Shown: positions 40,417 through 50,300 of the stretch, piece after piece
Position numbering within the stretch: the first letter of the stretch is position 1
Layout: each line of letters starts with the position of its first letter
NCBI RefSeq assembly: GCF_018614195.1
Contig: NZ_JAGGOT010000012.1
Span: 120,601-184,600 of the forward strand
Length of the DNA stretch: 64,000 bases
From: Streptomyces sp. ISL-43
Lineage (GTDB): Bacteria; Actinomycetota; Actinomycetes; Streptomycetales; Streptomycetaceae
Direction of reading: 5' to 3'
Position numbers and translations under genes: made by a program
Notes under the pieces: model-generated
Told to the model about the DNA's origin: nothing
What the model saw: the letters and a program-made list of their open reading frames with translations, nothing else
Database searches by the model: none

Positions 40417-40744
40417 TGATCCTCCTGGTCTGTCGAACACTGGTCCGGCGTCCGGCACCACGCCACGCCGACGTTCAGCCTAATCGCGCCCGGTAGCCAG
40501 TATCCGCCCCCGCCGCTCCGTCCCCGTCGGCCCGTCCCCGTAGGCCACCCGAAGTCAGCCCACCGGACGGGGACCGTCCGCACCCCGCCCCCGAGACTCC
40601 GTCACCCGGCTTGGGGGGAGCAGCCGTACCGCACCCACCCCGACGGCCGGCCGCTCGCGGCGTCCCCCGTGCGGCTGAACCTCCCTCACCCCCGAGGCCA
40701 GGGGTGTCGCGCGCCCCGGCAAGCCCTCCCGGCCACAGCACCAG

Positions 40745-40793
40745 GCCGTCTCTTTCGGATCTCGCCGGGCGACAAGATCGGAAAGAGACGCCT
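40745..40793 (-). terminator. Hairpin after the 236-residue ESX-linked gene
   Basis: GTCTCTTTCGGATCT (40749-40763) pairs with AGATCGGAAAGAGAC (40776-40790) with one mismatch. It overlaps the end of the leftward gene that stops at 40792. The stretch from 40417 to 40745 has no supported gene and must hold the promoter of the EspI-like gene. Confidence 0.7.
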
Positions 40794-41502
40794 AGTCGAT
40801 CCGCCGCGCCGGACCCAGCAGGCCCGTCTCCGTGTCCGTCGGCCGCGTCATCACGAACTGCCGGTCCCGCCGCGTGCACCACAGCGTCACCCCGTCGCCC
40901 AGCGTCGGCAGCGACTCCACCGTCGCCTGAGGCAGCCGCATCAGCCGGCCGATCTGCTCCGCCTCGTCCGGGGAGACCCGCTGGACGCCCACCAGCGAGG
41001 CGTTGCGCAGCAGCCGGGGGGCCGTCGGGCTCAGGTACGGCAGCAGGGTCAGCACCGACTGCCAGGGGCCCGCCGCGACGCGGCCGCGCGGCGGGCGCAT
41101 TCCGCAGTCGCGGATCACCAGGACCGGACTGCCCGCCGACGCGCCCTGCGGCGGCACCCGGCCCACGTCGTGCAGGGTCACGCACTGCCGGCCGCCGCCC
41201 GCCGCTTGGGCGAGGCCGGACCACACCTGGCCGCGCCCGGTCTCCACCGCCACCCGCGCACCCGTGGCCACCGCCCGCAGGGCCAGGACCTGGGCCGTCC
41301 ACAGGCCGCCGATCAGCGTGACCTCGTACGGGGTGGGCCGGTTGACGCCGAGGACCGCCGGCCGGCCCTGCGCGTCCTCGCCGATGACGACCCCGTCGTC
41401 CCCGACCGGCAGCGCCAGCGCGTCCAGGTCCGCGGCCTGGACCACGTGCCGCTCCCCGCGCGGTCCGACCAGACCGAGGCCGCCTCTCGTCCTGATCCTC
41501 AT
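40792..41502 (-). CDS. ESX-locus protein of unknown function
   Basis: 236 residues from the ATG at 41502, with GGGAGGAG upstream and a 4-nt ATGA overlap with eccE. I do not recognise a family. The N-terminal 60 residues are beta-rich (MRIRTRGGLGLVGPRGERHV, LPVGDDGVVIGEDAQGRPAV). A P-loop-like fold without a Walker A is suggested by YEVTLIGGLWTAQVLALRAV followed by SPVLVIRDCGM. The C-terminal part has strand/helix alternation (TLWCTRRDRQFVMTRPTDTE). There is no signal or membrane span, so it should be cytosolic. Its tight coupling to eccE suggests a cytosolic accessory of the secretion machine, perhaps structurally related to an inactive EccC ATPase module. That is inference. Confidence 0.75.
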   Translation of the reverse strand: MRIRTRGGLGLVGPRGERHVVQAADLDALALPVGDDGVVIGEDAQGRPAVLGVNRPTPYEVTLIGGLWTAQVLALRAVATGARVAVETGRGQVWSGLAQAAGGGRQCVTLHDVGRVPPQGASAGSPVLVIRDCGMRPPRGRVAAGPWQSVLTLLPYLSPTAPRLLRNASLVGVQRVSPDEAEQIGRLMRLPQATVESLPTLGDGVTLWCTRRDRQFVMTRPTDTETGLLGPARRID

Positions 41503-42785
41503 CGCGCTCCTCCCAGCGGCAGCGAGGCCAGCAGCCCCGGCACCTGCTCCCGGTCCAGGCGCACCAGCCCTGCCTTGACGCCCCGCGCCGAACGCTCCAG
41601 CGCCCGCCGGGCGGCGACCAGTTCCTCGTCGCTGCACCCGGTGACGCGGACGTGCCCGGTCAGGGCGACCTCGTGCCGGGCGGCCGGGGCCATCGTCAGG
41701 CTGAAGTTGGTGGCCAGCGCGGGCAGCGAGGTCAGCAGCGCCACGAACTGCGGCAGCCCCGCCCCGGCGCCGCCCAGTTGCGGCCACCGGCCGATCCAGT
41801 ACGTGGTGTGCCGCCGGTCGTCGCAGCGCCAGGTCCGCGGGGTCTCCTCCGTGCGCCGTTCCGTGGCGGCCGAGCGCCCCGCCCGGGTGATCGCCATCGG
41901 GTTCGCGCACGAGGAGGTGGCCAGCGCGCCCGTGAGCTCCTGCTCCGTGAGCACGGTCGCCCGGAACCCGGCGCCCCAGAGCCGGCTCGCCAACTGGTCC
42001 GCCACCCGCACCAGGCAGCGCTGCGCGCCCGCGAGCCCGCCGCCGCGCGCGGTGACCGCCTCGGGGCACAGCTCCGGATCGAGCTTGAGCGCGATCCAGG
42101 TGAGGCGCACCGCCGGACTTCCCGTCAGGGCCTGGAGCGGGGCGTAGTTGCGCGTCGCCATCGACTGGGCCGGCAGGTGCGGCGCCGGCGCCGGCTGGGT
42201 GTGCTGCACCAGTTGCGCCGACTCCAGCCGGATGCCGTCCACTTCGAGGACGTCCCGTACGAGGGCCAGCGGCAGCGGCCGGGCCCCCCGGTCGGGCCGC
42301 AGGGCGGTGGCGTCCATGTCGACCTGGACGACCGCCGTCAGGAAGGTGCCGTCGCCGACCATCCCGACGGGGCGCCGGTCACGGTCGCGCTCCCGCCCGC
42401 TGAACGTGAGGGTCCGCAGTGCCGGATCGGCCTCGACGAGCGGGGCCAGCCCCGGCTCGGTGCCGGCCGGCACGGCGCCGGCGGCGGCCCGGCGCCGACG
42501 CGTGCGCAGCGCCAGCGCGCCGCCGATCCAGTCGGGCAGCGAGCGCCGGTGGCGCCGTACGACCGCGAGCGGCACGAGGACCAGGGCGAGCACTCCGGCC
42601 GGGGCGAGCAGCAGCGGTTCCACCACCCAGGCCACCAGGAGTGCGGCCGCGGCGACTTGGAGGAGTACGAGTTGTTGCAATCGGAACGGGCCGAGCCGCC
42701 GCGGGCTGGACATCGGATGCGGTGTCACCCCGGCTCGCGCGGGTGCGGCGGCCCCGGCCCGCGGCCTTGCGGCAGTGGCCATCAC
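41499..42785 (-). CDS. eccE: Type VII secretion protein EccE
   Basis: 428 residues from GTG 42785 (ATG 42782 also possible; GGGGAGG upstream). Two adjoining membrane spans at about residues 38-80 (QLVLLQVAAAALLVAWVV, LLLAPAGVLALVLVPLAVV) are followed by a basic turn (RRHRRSLPDWIGG). A large soluble domain contains VLEVDGIRLESAQLVQHTQP and TWIALKLDPELCPEAVTARG, as in EccE proteins on the rim of the ESX membrane complex. It is transcribed divergently from eccB across a 254-bp gap, which must contain both promoters. Confidence 0.85.
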   Translation of the reverse strand: MMATAARPRAGAAAPARAGVTPHPMSSPRRLGPFRLQQLVLLQVAAAALLVAWVVEPLLLAPAGVLALVLVPLAVVRRHRRSLPDWIGGALALRTRRRRAAAGAVPAGTEPGLAPLVEADPALRTLTFSGRERDRDRRPVGMVGDGTFLTAVVQVDMDATALRPDRGARPLPLALVRDVLEVDGIRLESAQLVQHTQPAPAPHLPAQSMATRNYAPLQALTGSPAVRLTWIALKLDPELCPEAVTARGGGLAGAQRCLVRVADQLASRLWGAGFRATVLTEQELTGALATSSCANPMAITRAGRSAATERRTEETPRTWRCDDRRHTTYWIGRWPQLGGAGAGLPQFVALLTSLPALATNFSLTMAPAARHEVALTGHVRVTGCSDEELVAARRALERSARGVKAGLVRLDREQVPGLLASLPLGGAR

Positions 42786-43039
42786 TCGCGCACCTCCCCT
42801 TTCGAGTGCTCGGAACGGTGAATTCCGACGTCACGCACGACCGTCCGCCACGCGCCACCGGAGCCTTCCCCCTCCGCCCAACACCCCTTGTTTCCCCGGC
42901 CGGAGGGCGTGGAGCGGCTGCCTCACCCTACTCGGCCCACGCCTGCCCCGCCGTCAAGGCATAGTGGGTGGCCGGTCGGACAATCGGGGCCCGGCGACCG
43001 CATCCACCGACCGGGCCGCGCGGGGAGGAACAGGCGGCC
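42786..43039. promoter_or_regulatory. Divergent promoter region between eccE and eccB
   Basis: A 254-bp gap between divergent starts of two core secretion genes. I could not fix -35/-10 boxes with confidence. GC content is lower near 42820-42900 than in the flanking genes, as expected of promoter DNA. Confidence 0.45.
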
Positions 43040-44650
43040 ATGGCGTCACGACGCGACGAGCTCAATGCGTACACATTTGCGAAGCGACGCACGGTGGCCG
43101 CGTTCCTTCGGCCTTCCGCGACCGGGACCGAGGAGGGTGCGCCGCGGCCGCTGCGCGCGGTCGTACCCGGTGTGGTGACGGCGGCGCTGGTCCTCGCGGC
43201 CTTCGGCGCCTGGGGCATGTTCCGGCCGACGGCCCCCAGGGGGTGGGACACCCCGGGAGCCCGGGTCATCGTCGGCAAGCAGTCGACGACCCGGTACGTC
43301 GTCCTGACGACCAAGGTCGACGGCAAGGACCAGGCCCGGCTGCACCCGGTGCTGAACCTCGCCTCCGCCCGGCTCCTGCTCGATCCCGCGCAGGTCAAGG
43401 TCGTCCAGGTCGAGGACAAGGTGCTGGACGCGGGCAAGCTGCCGCGCGGCCCCGTCGTCGGCATCCCGTACGCCCCCGACCGGCTGCCCGCACCCGAGGA
43501 CGCGGCGAAGGCCAAGCGGTGGGCCGTCTGTCAGCAGCCCGGAGGCAACGGCCGGGGCGTGCAGAGCGCCACTTTCGTCCTCGCCGACCGCGAGGCGGAG
43601 CTGACGGACGACGACCGCCGGCTCTCCGACTCCCAGGCCCTGTACGTCCAGAGCACCGGCGCGGCCAAGGGCCGCTACCTCGTCGACGCGGCGGGCACGA
43701 AGTACCGCTTCCCCGAGGGCACGGCCGAGGCGGGGACGATGACCAACGCCCTCGTCGGCGGCAGCGCCACCCCGCAGCCGGTCACCGAGGAGTGGCTGGC
43801 CACCCTGAACTCCGGCGACGACCTGGCCTTCCCGCAGCTGCCCGGCGCGAAGGCCGGGACCCCCGCCGGGGTCGAGGGCCTGGCCGGCGCCGACGACAAG
43901 GTCGGCATGGTGCTCAAGGCCGAGACCGGCTCCGGAGCGCAGCACTACCTCGTCCTGCCCGGCAAGGTGGTCCCCGTCTCCGAGTTCGTCGCCTGGCTGG
44001 TGATCTCCTCGCCCGCGACCGACGGCCTCGACATGCACGGCAAGCCCCGCGAGGTCGACCTGCAGTCCATCGACCCGGACCCCGTCCCCTTCGAGGGCGA
44101 CGCGCTGTGGCCGGCGAAGAAGGCCGACCGGATCAACGAGGTCCGCCCCGCGGGCGCTCCCGCCACCGGCGCCGAAGGCGACCGCGACACCGTCTGCTCC
44201 GTCCTGCGCTCGGTCGACGGCCACGGCGACCGGACGCTGAGCACCTGGGCCGGCACCGGCTTCCCCGCCGACATCACCGCCGGCGGTACGAGCGCCTACG
44301 TCACCCCGGGCACGGGCCTGCTCTACACGCAGGCGCAGGGCCGCCAGACCACCGCCGGCGGATCCCTCTTCCTGCTCACCGACACCGGTCTGCGCTACGC
44401 CGTCCAGGCCAACGGCGACAGCGACTCCGCCCAGCCCCCGCCCGCGGTGTCCGGGGCCGCCGGCGCACCCGCGGCGCCCGGCGCGCCTGGGCAGCCCGCC
44501 TCCGACGGCCGTCCCGCACCGAGCCAGGCCCAGTCCCGCCTCGGCTACGGGGACGTGGTCCCGGTGACGGTGCCCGTCGCGTGGTCGGAGTTCCTCTCCA
44601 AGGGCCCGCGCCTCGACAGCAACGCCGCCCGCCAGCCCCAGGGATCGTGA
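43040..44650 (+). CDS. eccB: Type VII secretion protein EccB
   Basis: 536 residues from the ATG at 43040 (GGAGGAA upstream); an upstream in-frame start lacks a site. MASRRDELNAYTFAKRRTVA is the EccB N-terminal signature. One membrane span (about 43-64, AVVPGVVTAALVLAAFGAWG) is followed by a large extracytoplasmic domain of repeated beta units. Two Cys (WAVCQQPG, DTVCSVLRS) probably form the family's disulfide. The C-terminal region contains YVTPGTGLLYTQAQG and LFLLTDTGLRYAVQANGDSD, then an Ala/Pro/Gly insert before VPVAWSEFLSKGPRLD. The stop shares one base with the mycP start. Confidence 0.95.
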   Translation: MASRRDELNAYTFAKRRTVAAFLRPSATGTEEGAPRPLRAVVPGVVTAALVLAAFGAWGMFRPTAPRGWDTPGARVIVGKQSTTRYVVLTTKVDGKDQARLHPVLNLASARLLLDPAQVKVVQVEDKVLDAGKLPRGPVVGIPYAPDRLPAPEDAAKAKRWAVCQQPGGNGRGVQSATFVLADREAELTDDDRRLSDSQALYVQSTGAAKGRYLVDAAGTKYRFPEGTAEAGTMTNALVGGSATPQPVTEEWLATLNSGDDLAFPQLPGAKAGTPAGVEGLAGADDKVGMVLKAETGSGAQHYLVLPGKVVPVSEFVAWLVISSPATDGLDMHGKPREVDLQSIDPDPVPFEGDALWPAKKADRINEVRPAGAPATGAEGDRDTVCSVLRSVDGHGDRTLSTWAGTGFPADITAGGTSAYVTPGTGLLYTQAQGRQTTAGGSLFLLTDTGLRYAVQANGDSDSAQPPPAVSGAAGAPAAPGAPGQPASDGRPAPSQAQSRLGYGDVVPVTVPVAWSEFLSKGPRLDSNAARQPQGS

Positions 44651-46059
44651 TGCGGAGCACCCCGGAACCGGTCCGCGGGCCGGTCGCCGGGCCGGTCCCC
44701 CTGTCGATCCCGGGGCCGGCCCCCGAGCAGGCTCCCGAGCCGGCCCCCGAGCAGGCTCCCGAGCAGGCTCCCGAGCAGGCGCGCGAGCAGGCGCGCGAGC
44801 AGGCTCCGGAGCCTGCCGCGAGGGCCGTCTCGAAGCCCGCCCTCGCGGGCCTGCTGGCGGCCGCCGCCCTCGCGCTGGCCGCCGCGCCGCAGTCCTCGTA
44901 CGCGAGCGCGCGCGAGGCCCCGTACACCCCGCGGCCGGCCGGCGCCGGCGAGTGCGCCTTCCCCATGAGGAAGCAGATGGCGGACCGCCCCTGGGCGCTC
45001 CGGAGGCTGCTGCTCGACGAGCTCTGGGCGCAGACCAAGGGCCGCTCCGAGGACGGCAAGAGCGTCCGCGTCGCCGTCATCGACACAGGCGTCGACCGCG
45101 TCAACCCCCAGCTCGGCGACGCCCTCGACATCGGGGCCGGCCGGGACTACCTCGACCCCGGGGGCGACGGCACCCATGACACCGTCGGCCACGGCACCAA
45201 GGTCGCCGGGCTGATCGCGGCCCGCCCCAAGCCCGGTACCGGCTTCGTCGGCCTGGCCCCCGAGGCCACGGTCATCCCGATCCGGCAGAACGACGGCCAG
45301 GGCAGCGGCAACGCCGAGACCCTCGGCGAGGCCATCGGCCACGCGGTGGCCAAGGGCGCCCAGGTCATCAACATCTCCCAGGACACCGACGCGCGGCTCG
45401 CCCCGGACTCCGAGCTCGGCCGGGCGGTCGAGAAAGCGGTCGAGGCGGACGTCGTCGTCATCGCCTCCGCGGGCAACGACGGGCTGAGCGGCCGGAAGCG
45501 CCCCACCTACCCGGCGGCCTTCCCCGGCGTCCTGGCCGTCGGCTCCTCCGACCGCAACAACGAGCGTGCCGCCTTCTCCCAGCCGGGCTCCTTCATCGGG
45601 ATCGCGGCCCCCGGCGTCGACATGGTCTCCACCGTCCCCGGCTTCGGCCAGTGCGTCGACAACGGCACCAGCTTCTCCGCGCCCTACGTCGCCGGGGTCG
45701 CCGCCCTGGTGCGCGCCGAGCACCCGCGGTGGAGCGCGCAGGAGGTGGTCTGGCAGCTCCAGAACACCGCCGAGCGCTCCGTCAACGGCCGCGACGACTA
45801 CGTGGGCTGGGGCGTCGTCGACCCGGTCCGCGCCCTCACCCAGGACCACGAGACCCCGAGGCCCCCCGTGCCGGACCCGGGACCGCCCCCGGCGGCCGCT
45901 CCGGAGCCGGCCGCGATGCGCACGGGCGAGACGGCGCGGGAACGGGACGAGCGGCTCGGAACCTACGCGCTGGGCATCGGCGGCGTGCTCATCGCCGTGA
46001 TCTCCGGGACCGCGACGGTGGTCCGGGACGCCCGGACCCGGCGTGGTCGTTTGCAGTGA
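44650..46059 (+). CDS. mycP: Mycosin (type VII secretion subtilisin-like protease)
   Basis: 469 residues. Residues about 23-56 are an unusual repeat (PEQAPEQAPEQAREQAREQA) placed before the hydrophobic signal segment (GLLAAAALALAAAP). The subtilisin domain carries the full triad: VAVIDTGVDRVN (Asp near 146), VGHGTKVAGLIA (His near 181) and NGTSFSAPYVAGVAALV (Ser near 341). A Pro-rich linker and a C-terminal membrane span (YALGIGGVLIAVISGTATVV) with a short basic cytosolic tail follow, the standard mycosin layout. Mycosins stabilise the ESX membrane complex. It overlaps the eccB stop by one base. Confidence 0.94.
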   Translation: MRSTPEPVRGPVAGPVPLSIPGPAPEQAPEPAPEQAPEQAPEQAREQAREQAPEPAARAVSKPALAGLLAAAALALAAAPQSSYASAREAPYTPRPAGAGECAFPMRKQMADRPWALRRLLLDELWAQTKGRSEDGKSVRVAVIDTGVDRVNPQLGDALDIGAGRDYLDPGGDGTHDTVGHGTKVAGLIAARPKPGTGFVGLAPEATVIPIRQNDGQGSGNAETLGEAIGHAVAKGAQVINISQDTDARLAPDSELGRAVEKAVEADVVVIASAGNDGLSGRKRPTYPAAFPGVLAVGSSDRNNERAAFSQPGSFIGIAAPGVDMVSTVPGFGQCVDNGTSFSAPYVAGVAALVRAEHPRWSAQEVVWQLQNTAERSVNGRDDYVGWGVVDPVRALTQDHETPRPPVPDPGPPPAAAPEPAAMRTGETARERDERLGTYALGIGGVLIAVISGTATVVRDARTRRGRLQ

Positions 46060-46207
46060 ACGGTCACGGTTCGTCAACTCCTCCCCAAAGGCCTTGTTGG
46101 GCAAGGTCGATGAACTGACTACAGTGCTCGCATGCTTCGCGACTGCGATCGGGGAACCGCCGGTTCCGCCGGTTCCGCCGGGCGAATCGAGAAATGAGGA
46201 GCTTCGG

Positions 46208-46549
46208 ATGACCGACAATTTCGGACTCGCTGATACCCCGGTACGCCGGGCGATGGACCGGATCGCGCAGACCGCCGACAGCGTCACCCGGCAGTCCCGC
46301 GAACTGGCGGACATCCTCTCCACGGTGAGCGCCGGCTGGACCGGTGTGGGTGCCTCCGGGTTCACCTCCGCCCAGGTGGTCGTCAACGAGGACCACGACG
46401 AGATCCGCAGGCTGCTCGGCGTCCTGCACCACGCCGTGTCGCAGACCAAGAACCTGAGCAACGCGCAGGACGACGACGTGGTCGCGGCGTTCCGGTCGGT
46501 CAGGGCCGCCGCCGGCGGGGGCAACACCTCCGGCCTCAACGGCATCTGA
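46208..46549 (+). CDS. esxB: WXG100 family protein (EsxB-like)
   Basis: 113 residues from the ATG at 46208 with GAGGAG upstream. The two-helix hairpin has the turn SAGWTGVGASGF, i.e. the W-x-G motif near residue 46. The C-terminal tail (VVAAFRSVRAAAGGG) may carry the export signal. A second WXG100 gene follows 52 nt later, so the two probably form the secreted heterodimer. The symbol follows the order I recall from S. coelicolor esxBA. Confidence 0.85.
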   Translation: MTDNFGLADTPVRRAMDRIAQTADSVTRQSRELADILSTVSAGWTGVGASGFTSAQVVVNEDHDEIRRLLGVLHHAVSQTKNLSNAQDDDVVAAFRSVRAAAGGGNTSGLNGI

Positions 46550-46601
46550 GCCGGCCCCGCTTCCCCCACCACCCGCCCCGCCCCGTGCGAAGGAGAAGAG
46601 C

Positions 46602-46910
46602 ATGACCGCGAACGACGGGCACACCAAGGTCCGGTACGAGAGCGTCCAGCTCATGGCGGACCGCATCCGCACCGTCTCGGACAAGATCAAGCAGGACCTG
46701 GAGGACATGGACCAGGCCCTGACGGTCGTCACCGACACCTGGGACGGCCAGGCGCACGTCCAGTACATCGAGCTGCAGCGCAAGTACAAGGGCAAGGCCG
46801 ACCACATGCGCGCCCAGCTGCGCCTGGTCGCCGACCTCATCGAGCGCGGCAAGAACGACTATCGCGCCACCGACGTGAAGGCCTCGCGCCTGTTCACCGA
46901 GGCCTACTGA
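46602..46910 (+). CDS. esxA: WXG100 family protein (EsxA-like)
   Basis: 102 residues, GAAGGAG upstream. MTANDGHTKVRYESVQLMAD starts helix 1, and VVTDTWDGQAHVQYIELQRK holds the W-x-G turn (WDG). Helix 2 runs to DLIERGKNDYRATDVKASRL. It is the likely partner of the preceding WXG100 protein. A 29-bp hairpin follows directly. Confidence 0.88.
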   Translation: MTANDGHTKVRYESVQLMADRIRTVSDKIKQDLEDMDQALTVVTDTWDGQAHVQYIELQRKYKGKADHMRAQLRLVADLIERGKNDYRATDVKASRLFTEAY

Positions 46911-46931
46911 GCCCGGCGGACACGTCACGCG

Positions 46932-46993
46932 GCACGGGGAAGGGGCGCGCCCGCACCGGGCGCGCCCGGTGCGGGCGCGCCCCTTCCCCGTGC
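46932..46993. terminator. 29-bp perfect hairpin after the esx pair
   Basis: GCACGGGGAAGGGGCGCGCC begins a perfect 29-bp stem around a CGCG centre, the longest inverted repeat I found in the window. It sits between convergent esxA and the DUF397 gene, so it should stop transcription from both sides. Confidence 0.93.
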
Positions 46994-47037
46994 GCGAGCT
47001 GCGCGGACCACGCGCTACGCGAAGGCCGGTACGGGCC

Positions 47038-47283
47038 TCAGCGCGGGCCCCGGTCCAAGTCGAACTCCCCGTCCCTGGCCCCGAGTACGAACGCCTCCCA
47101 CTCGGCCGCGGTGTAGCGCAGCACGGTGTCCCGGTCCAGCGAGGACCGCATCGCCACAGCGCCCTCGGGCAGCCGCGCGATCTCGACCCGCTCCTCGTCC
47201 GGGCTGGACCCGGGCGGGCCCTCCCATTCGACGCCGCTGATGTCGAGCGCGTACAGCTCGTCCTTCTCCTGCTGAGTGCCCAT
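47038..47283 (-). CDS. DUF397 protein
   Basis: 81 residues. The DUF397 core is clear: VEWEGPPGSSPDEERVEIAR, then LPEGAVAMRSSLDRD and YTAAEWEAFVLGARDGEFD (the W-x-x-F-x-x-G-x-x-x-G-E-F ending). Such proteins normally sit next to a helix-turn-helix (XRE) partner with which they form regulator pairs. No such partner is in this locus. It lies 117 nt downstream of eccC on the same strand. Confidence 0.88.
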   Translation of the reverse strand: MGTQQEKDELYALDISGVEWEGPPGSSPDEERVEIARLPEGAVAMRSSLDRDTVLRYTAAEWEAFVLGARDGEFDLDRGPR

Positions 47284-47399
47284 GTGCGGCCTCTCCTTCG
47301 GTGGTGCGGTCCCTGCCGATTATCGGTGCCGGCCGGCCGCGTGCGGGAGGCTTTGCGGAACCTTCCCGAACCTCGCCGCCCCCGCCCTCCCGCCCCCGC

Positions 47400-50300
47400 C
47401 TACATCGCCGGCGTCCGGCCGATCTGCACCAGCGAGGTCCCGCGCTTGCGCGAGACGAAGGACGCCCGGCCCGGCGGCATCGGACGCGGCCGGACACTGC
47501 CGACCAGGTCGCCCTCGGACGGATCGCCCGACAGCACCAGGCCCTGCGCGCCCAGCTCCTTGATCCGCTGCATGAACGGCTCGTACAGCGCGCGCGAGGC
47601 ACCCGCCGAGCCGCGCGCGATGACGAAGCGGACGCCCGTGTCCCGCGCGAACGGCAGGAACTCCACCAGCTGCGCCAGCGGATTGCCCTGACTCGTGGCC
47701 ACCAGGTCGAAGTCGTCGATGATGACGAACAGGTCCGGGCCCGTCCACCAGCTGCGGTCCCGCAACTGCTGCGGAGTGACGTCCTGCGGGGGCCGGCGCC
47801 GCGCGAACACCCCGCTCAGCGCCTCCATGTGCATCTGCAGGGAGCTCGCCACCGGCGCGTACTCCAACAGGTGCTCCTGCGGCAGCGCCCCGAGCAGGCT
47901 CCGCCGGTAGTCCCCGACCACGAGCCGCGCCTGGTGCGGGCCGTAGCGATCCGCGATCTGCCGGGCGATGAGCCGCAGCAGGTTCGTCTTGCCCGACTCG
48001 CTCTCGCCGAACACGAGGAGGAACGGGTCGGTCTCGAAGTCGACGAACACCGGCTCCAGGTCGGTCTCGTCGATGCCGATCGCGATCCCGCGCTCCGGGC
48101 ACTCCCCGCCCCTGGGCAGCCGGTCGGCGTGGAGCAGCCGCGGCAGCAGCCGGACGCCGGGGGCGGCCTCGCCCGCCCATTCCTGCTTGACGCAGGCCAC
48201 GAAGGCGGCCGTGGCCTGCGAGAGGTCCTCCGCCGCGTGCGAGCCGTCGATCCGCGGCAGCGCGCCGAGGAAGTGCAGCTTCTCCGCGACCTGGCCCCGG
48301 CCCGGCATGCCCGTCGGGACGTTCGCCGCGACCTTGCGGTCGAACTCGGAGTCCATGACGTCGCCGAGGCGCAGCTCCAGCCGGCTGAGCATCTGGTCCT
48401 TCAGCGCCGCCCGGACCTCCATGTACCGGGAGACCGTGACCACCACGTGGATGCCGTACCCCAGGCCCCGGGCCGCGATGTCCGTGACGATCTGCTCCAG
48501 GGCCTCGTACTCGCCCCGGAAGCCGCCCCAGCCGTCGATGATCAGGAAGACGTCGCCCCAGGCCTCCCCGGGCAGCTCGCCCGCGGCCCGCCGGCGCCGG
48601 TAGGTGCCGATCGAGTCGATGCCGTTCGCGCGGAAGGACTCCTCGCGCCGGCGCAGCACGCCGCCGACCTCCGCGACCGTACGCCGCACCCGCTCCGGGT
48701 CCAGCCGGGAGGCGATCCCGCCCACGTGCGGCAGGCCGGCGACCGACGACAGACCACCGCCGCCGAAGTCCAGTCCGTAGAACTGCACCTCGCGCGGGGT
48801 GTGCGTCAGCGCGAACGAGGAGATCAGCGTCCGCATCAGCGTCGACTTGCCCGACTGCGGGCCGCCGACCACCATCATGTGGCCCGCCGCACCCGAGAAG
48901 TCCCGGTACAGCACCTCGCGCCGCTGCTCGAACGGCTTGTCGACGAGCCCGAGCGGTACGACCAGCCCGCCCGGCCGCGTGTACCCCCGCGCGTGCAGCC
49001 CGCGCTCCGCCGAGGGCGCCAGCGCCGGCAGCAGCTGGTCGAGCGGCGGAGCCTGGTCGAGCGGCGGCAGCCACACCTGGTGCGCCGGCACCCCCTGCCC
49101 CTCCAGCCGTCCCACGATCACGTCCAGGACCGTGTCCGCCGGCGCGTCGCCCCCCTGCCCGGCCCGCTCGGCCTGCGCCGCCCGCGCCGACAGGTGGGCC
49201 GGGTCCGGAGCCGCGTGGACCACCGGCACCGGCGCCGCCGTGAACAGCACCGGCCGCCGCTCCACCGGGAACGGCCCGGCCGACAGGTCAGGGCCGCCCG
49301 TCCGGTAGGTGCCCGAGACGTACGCCGCCTTGAAGCGGGTCATCTCGTCCGTGCCGAACTTCAGATAGCCCGAACCGGGCACCGACGGCAGGTGGTAGGC
49401 GTCCGGCACCCCGATCGCGGTCCGCGACTCCGCGGCCGAGAAGGTCCGCAGACCGATCCGGTACGACAGGTAGGTGTCCAGCCCGCGCAGCCTGCCCTCC
49501 TCCAGCCGCTGCGAGGCCAGCAGCAGGTGCACGCCCAGCGACCGGCCGATGCGGCCGATCTGGAGGAACATGTCGATGAAGTCCGGCTTGGCCGTGAGCA
49601 GTTCCGAGAACTCGTCGATGACGAGCACCAGCGAGGCCAGCGGCTCCAGCGGAGCACCGGCCGCGCGGGCCTTCTCGTAGTCGTGGATGTTCGCGTAAGT
49701 GCCCGCCGAGCGCAGCAGCTCCTGCCGGCGCTGCAGCTCGCCGCGGATCGAGTCGCCCATGCGGTCCACGAGCGTGAGGTCGTCCGCCAGGTTGGTGATG
49801 ACCGCCGCGACGTGCGGCATCTTTCCCATCCCGGTGAAGGTCGCCCCGCCCTTGAAGTCGGCGAGCACGAAGTTCAGCGTCTGCGAGGTGTGCGTGACCG
49901 CCAGCCCCAGCACCAGCGTGCGCAGCAGCTCCGACTTGCCCGAACCGGTCGCGCCCACGCACAGCCCGTGCGGGCCCATGCCCTCCTGCGCGGCCTCCTT
50001 CAGGTCCAGCATCACCGCGGAGCCGTCCTCGCCGACGCCGATCGGCACGCGCAGCCGCTCACCGGCGGACCGCGGCCGCCAGGTCCGGGCCACGTCGACG
50101 GAAGCGGCGTCGCCCAGGTTCAGCAGGTCCGTGAAGTCCAGATCGGCCAGCAGCGGCTCGTCGTCGTCCCCGCCGCCCGTCCGCAGCGGCGCCAGCTGCC
50201 GGGCCAGCGCCTCGGCCGCCGGCAGCGACAAGGTGTCCGGCACGCCCTCGTAGGCGACGCCCGCGCCCGACTCCAGCCGCAGCCTGCCCGGCCGCACCAC

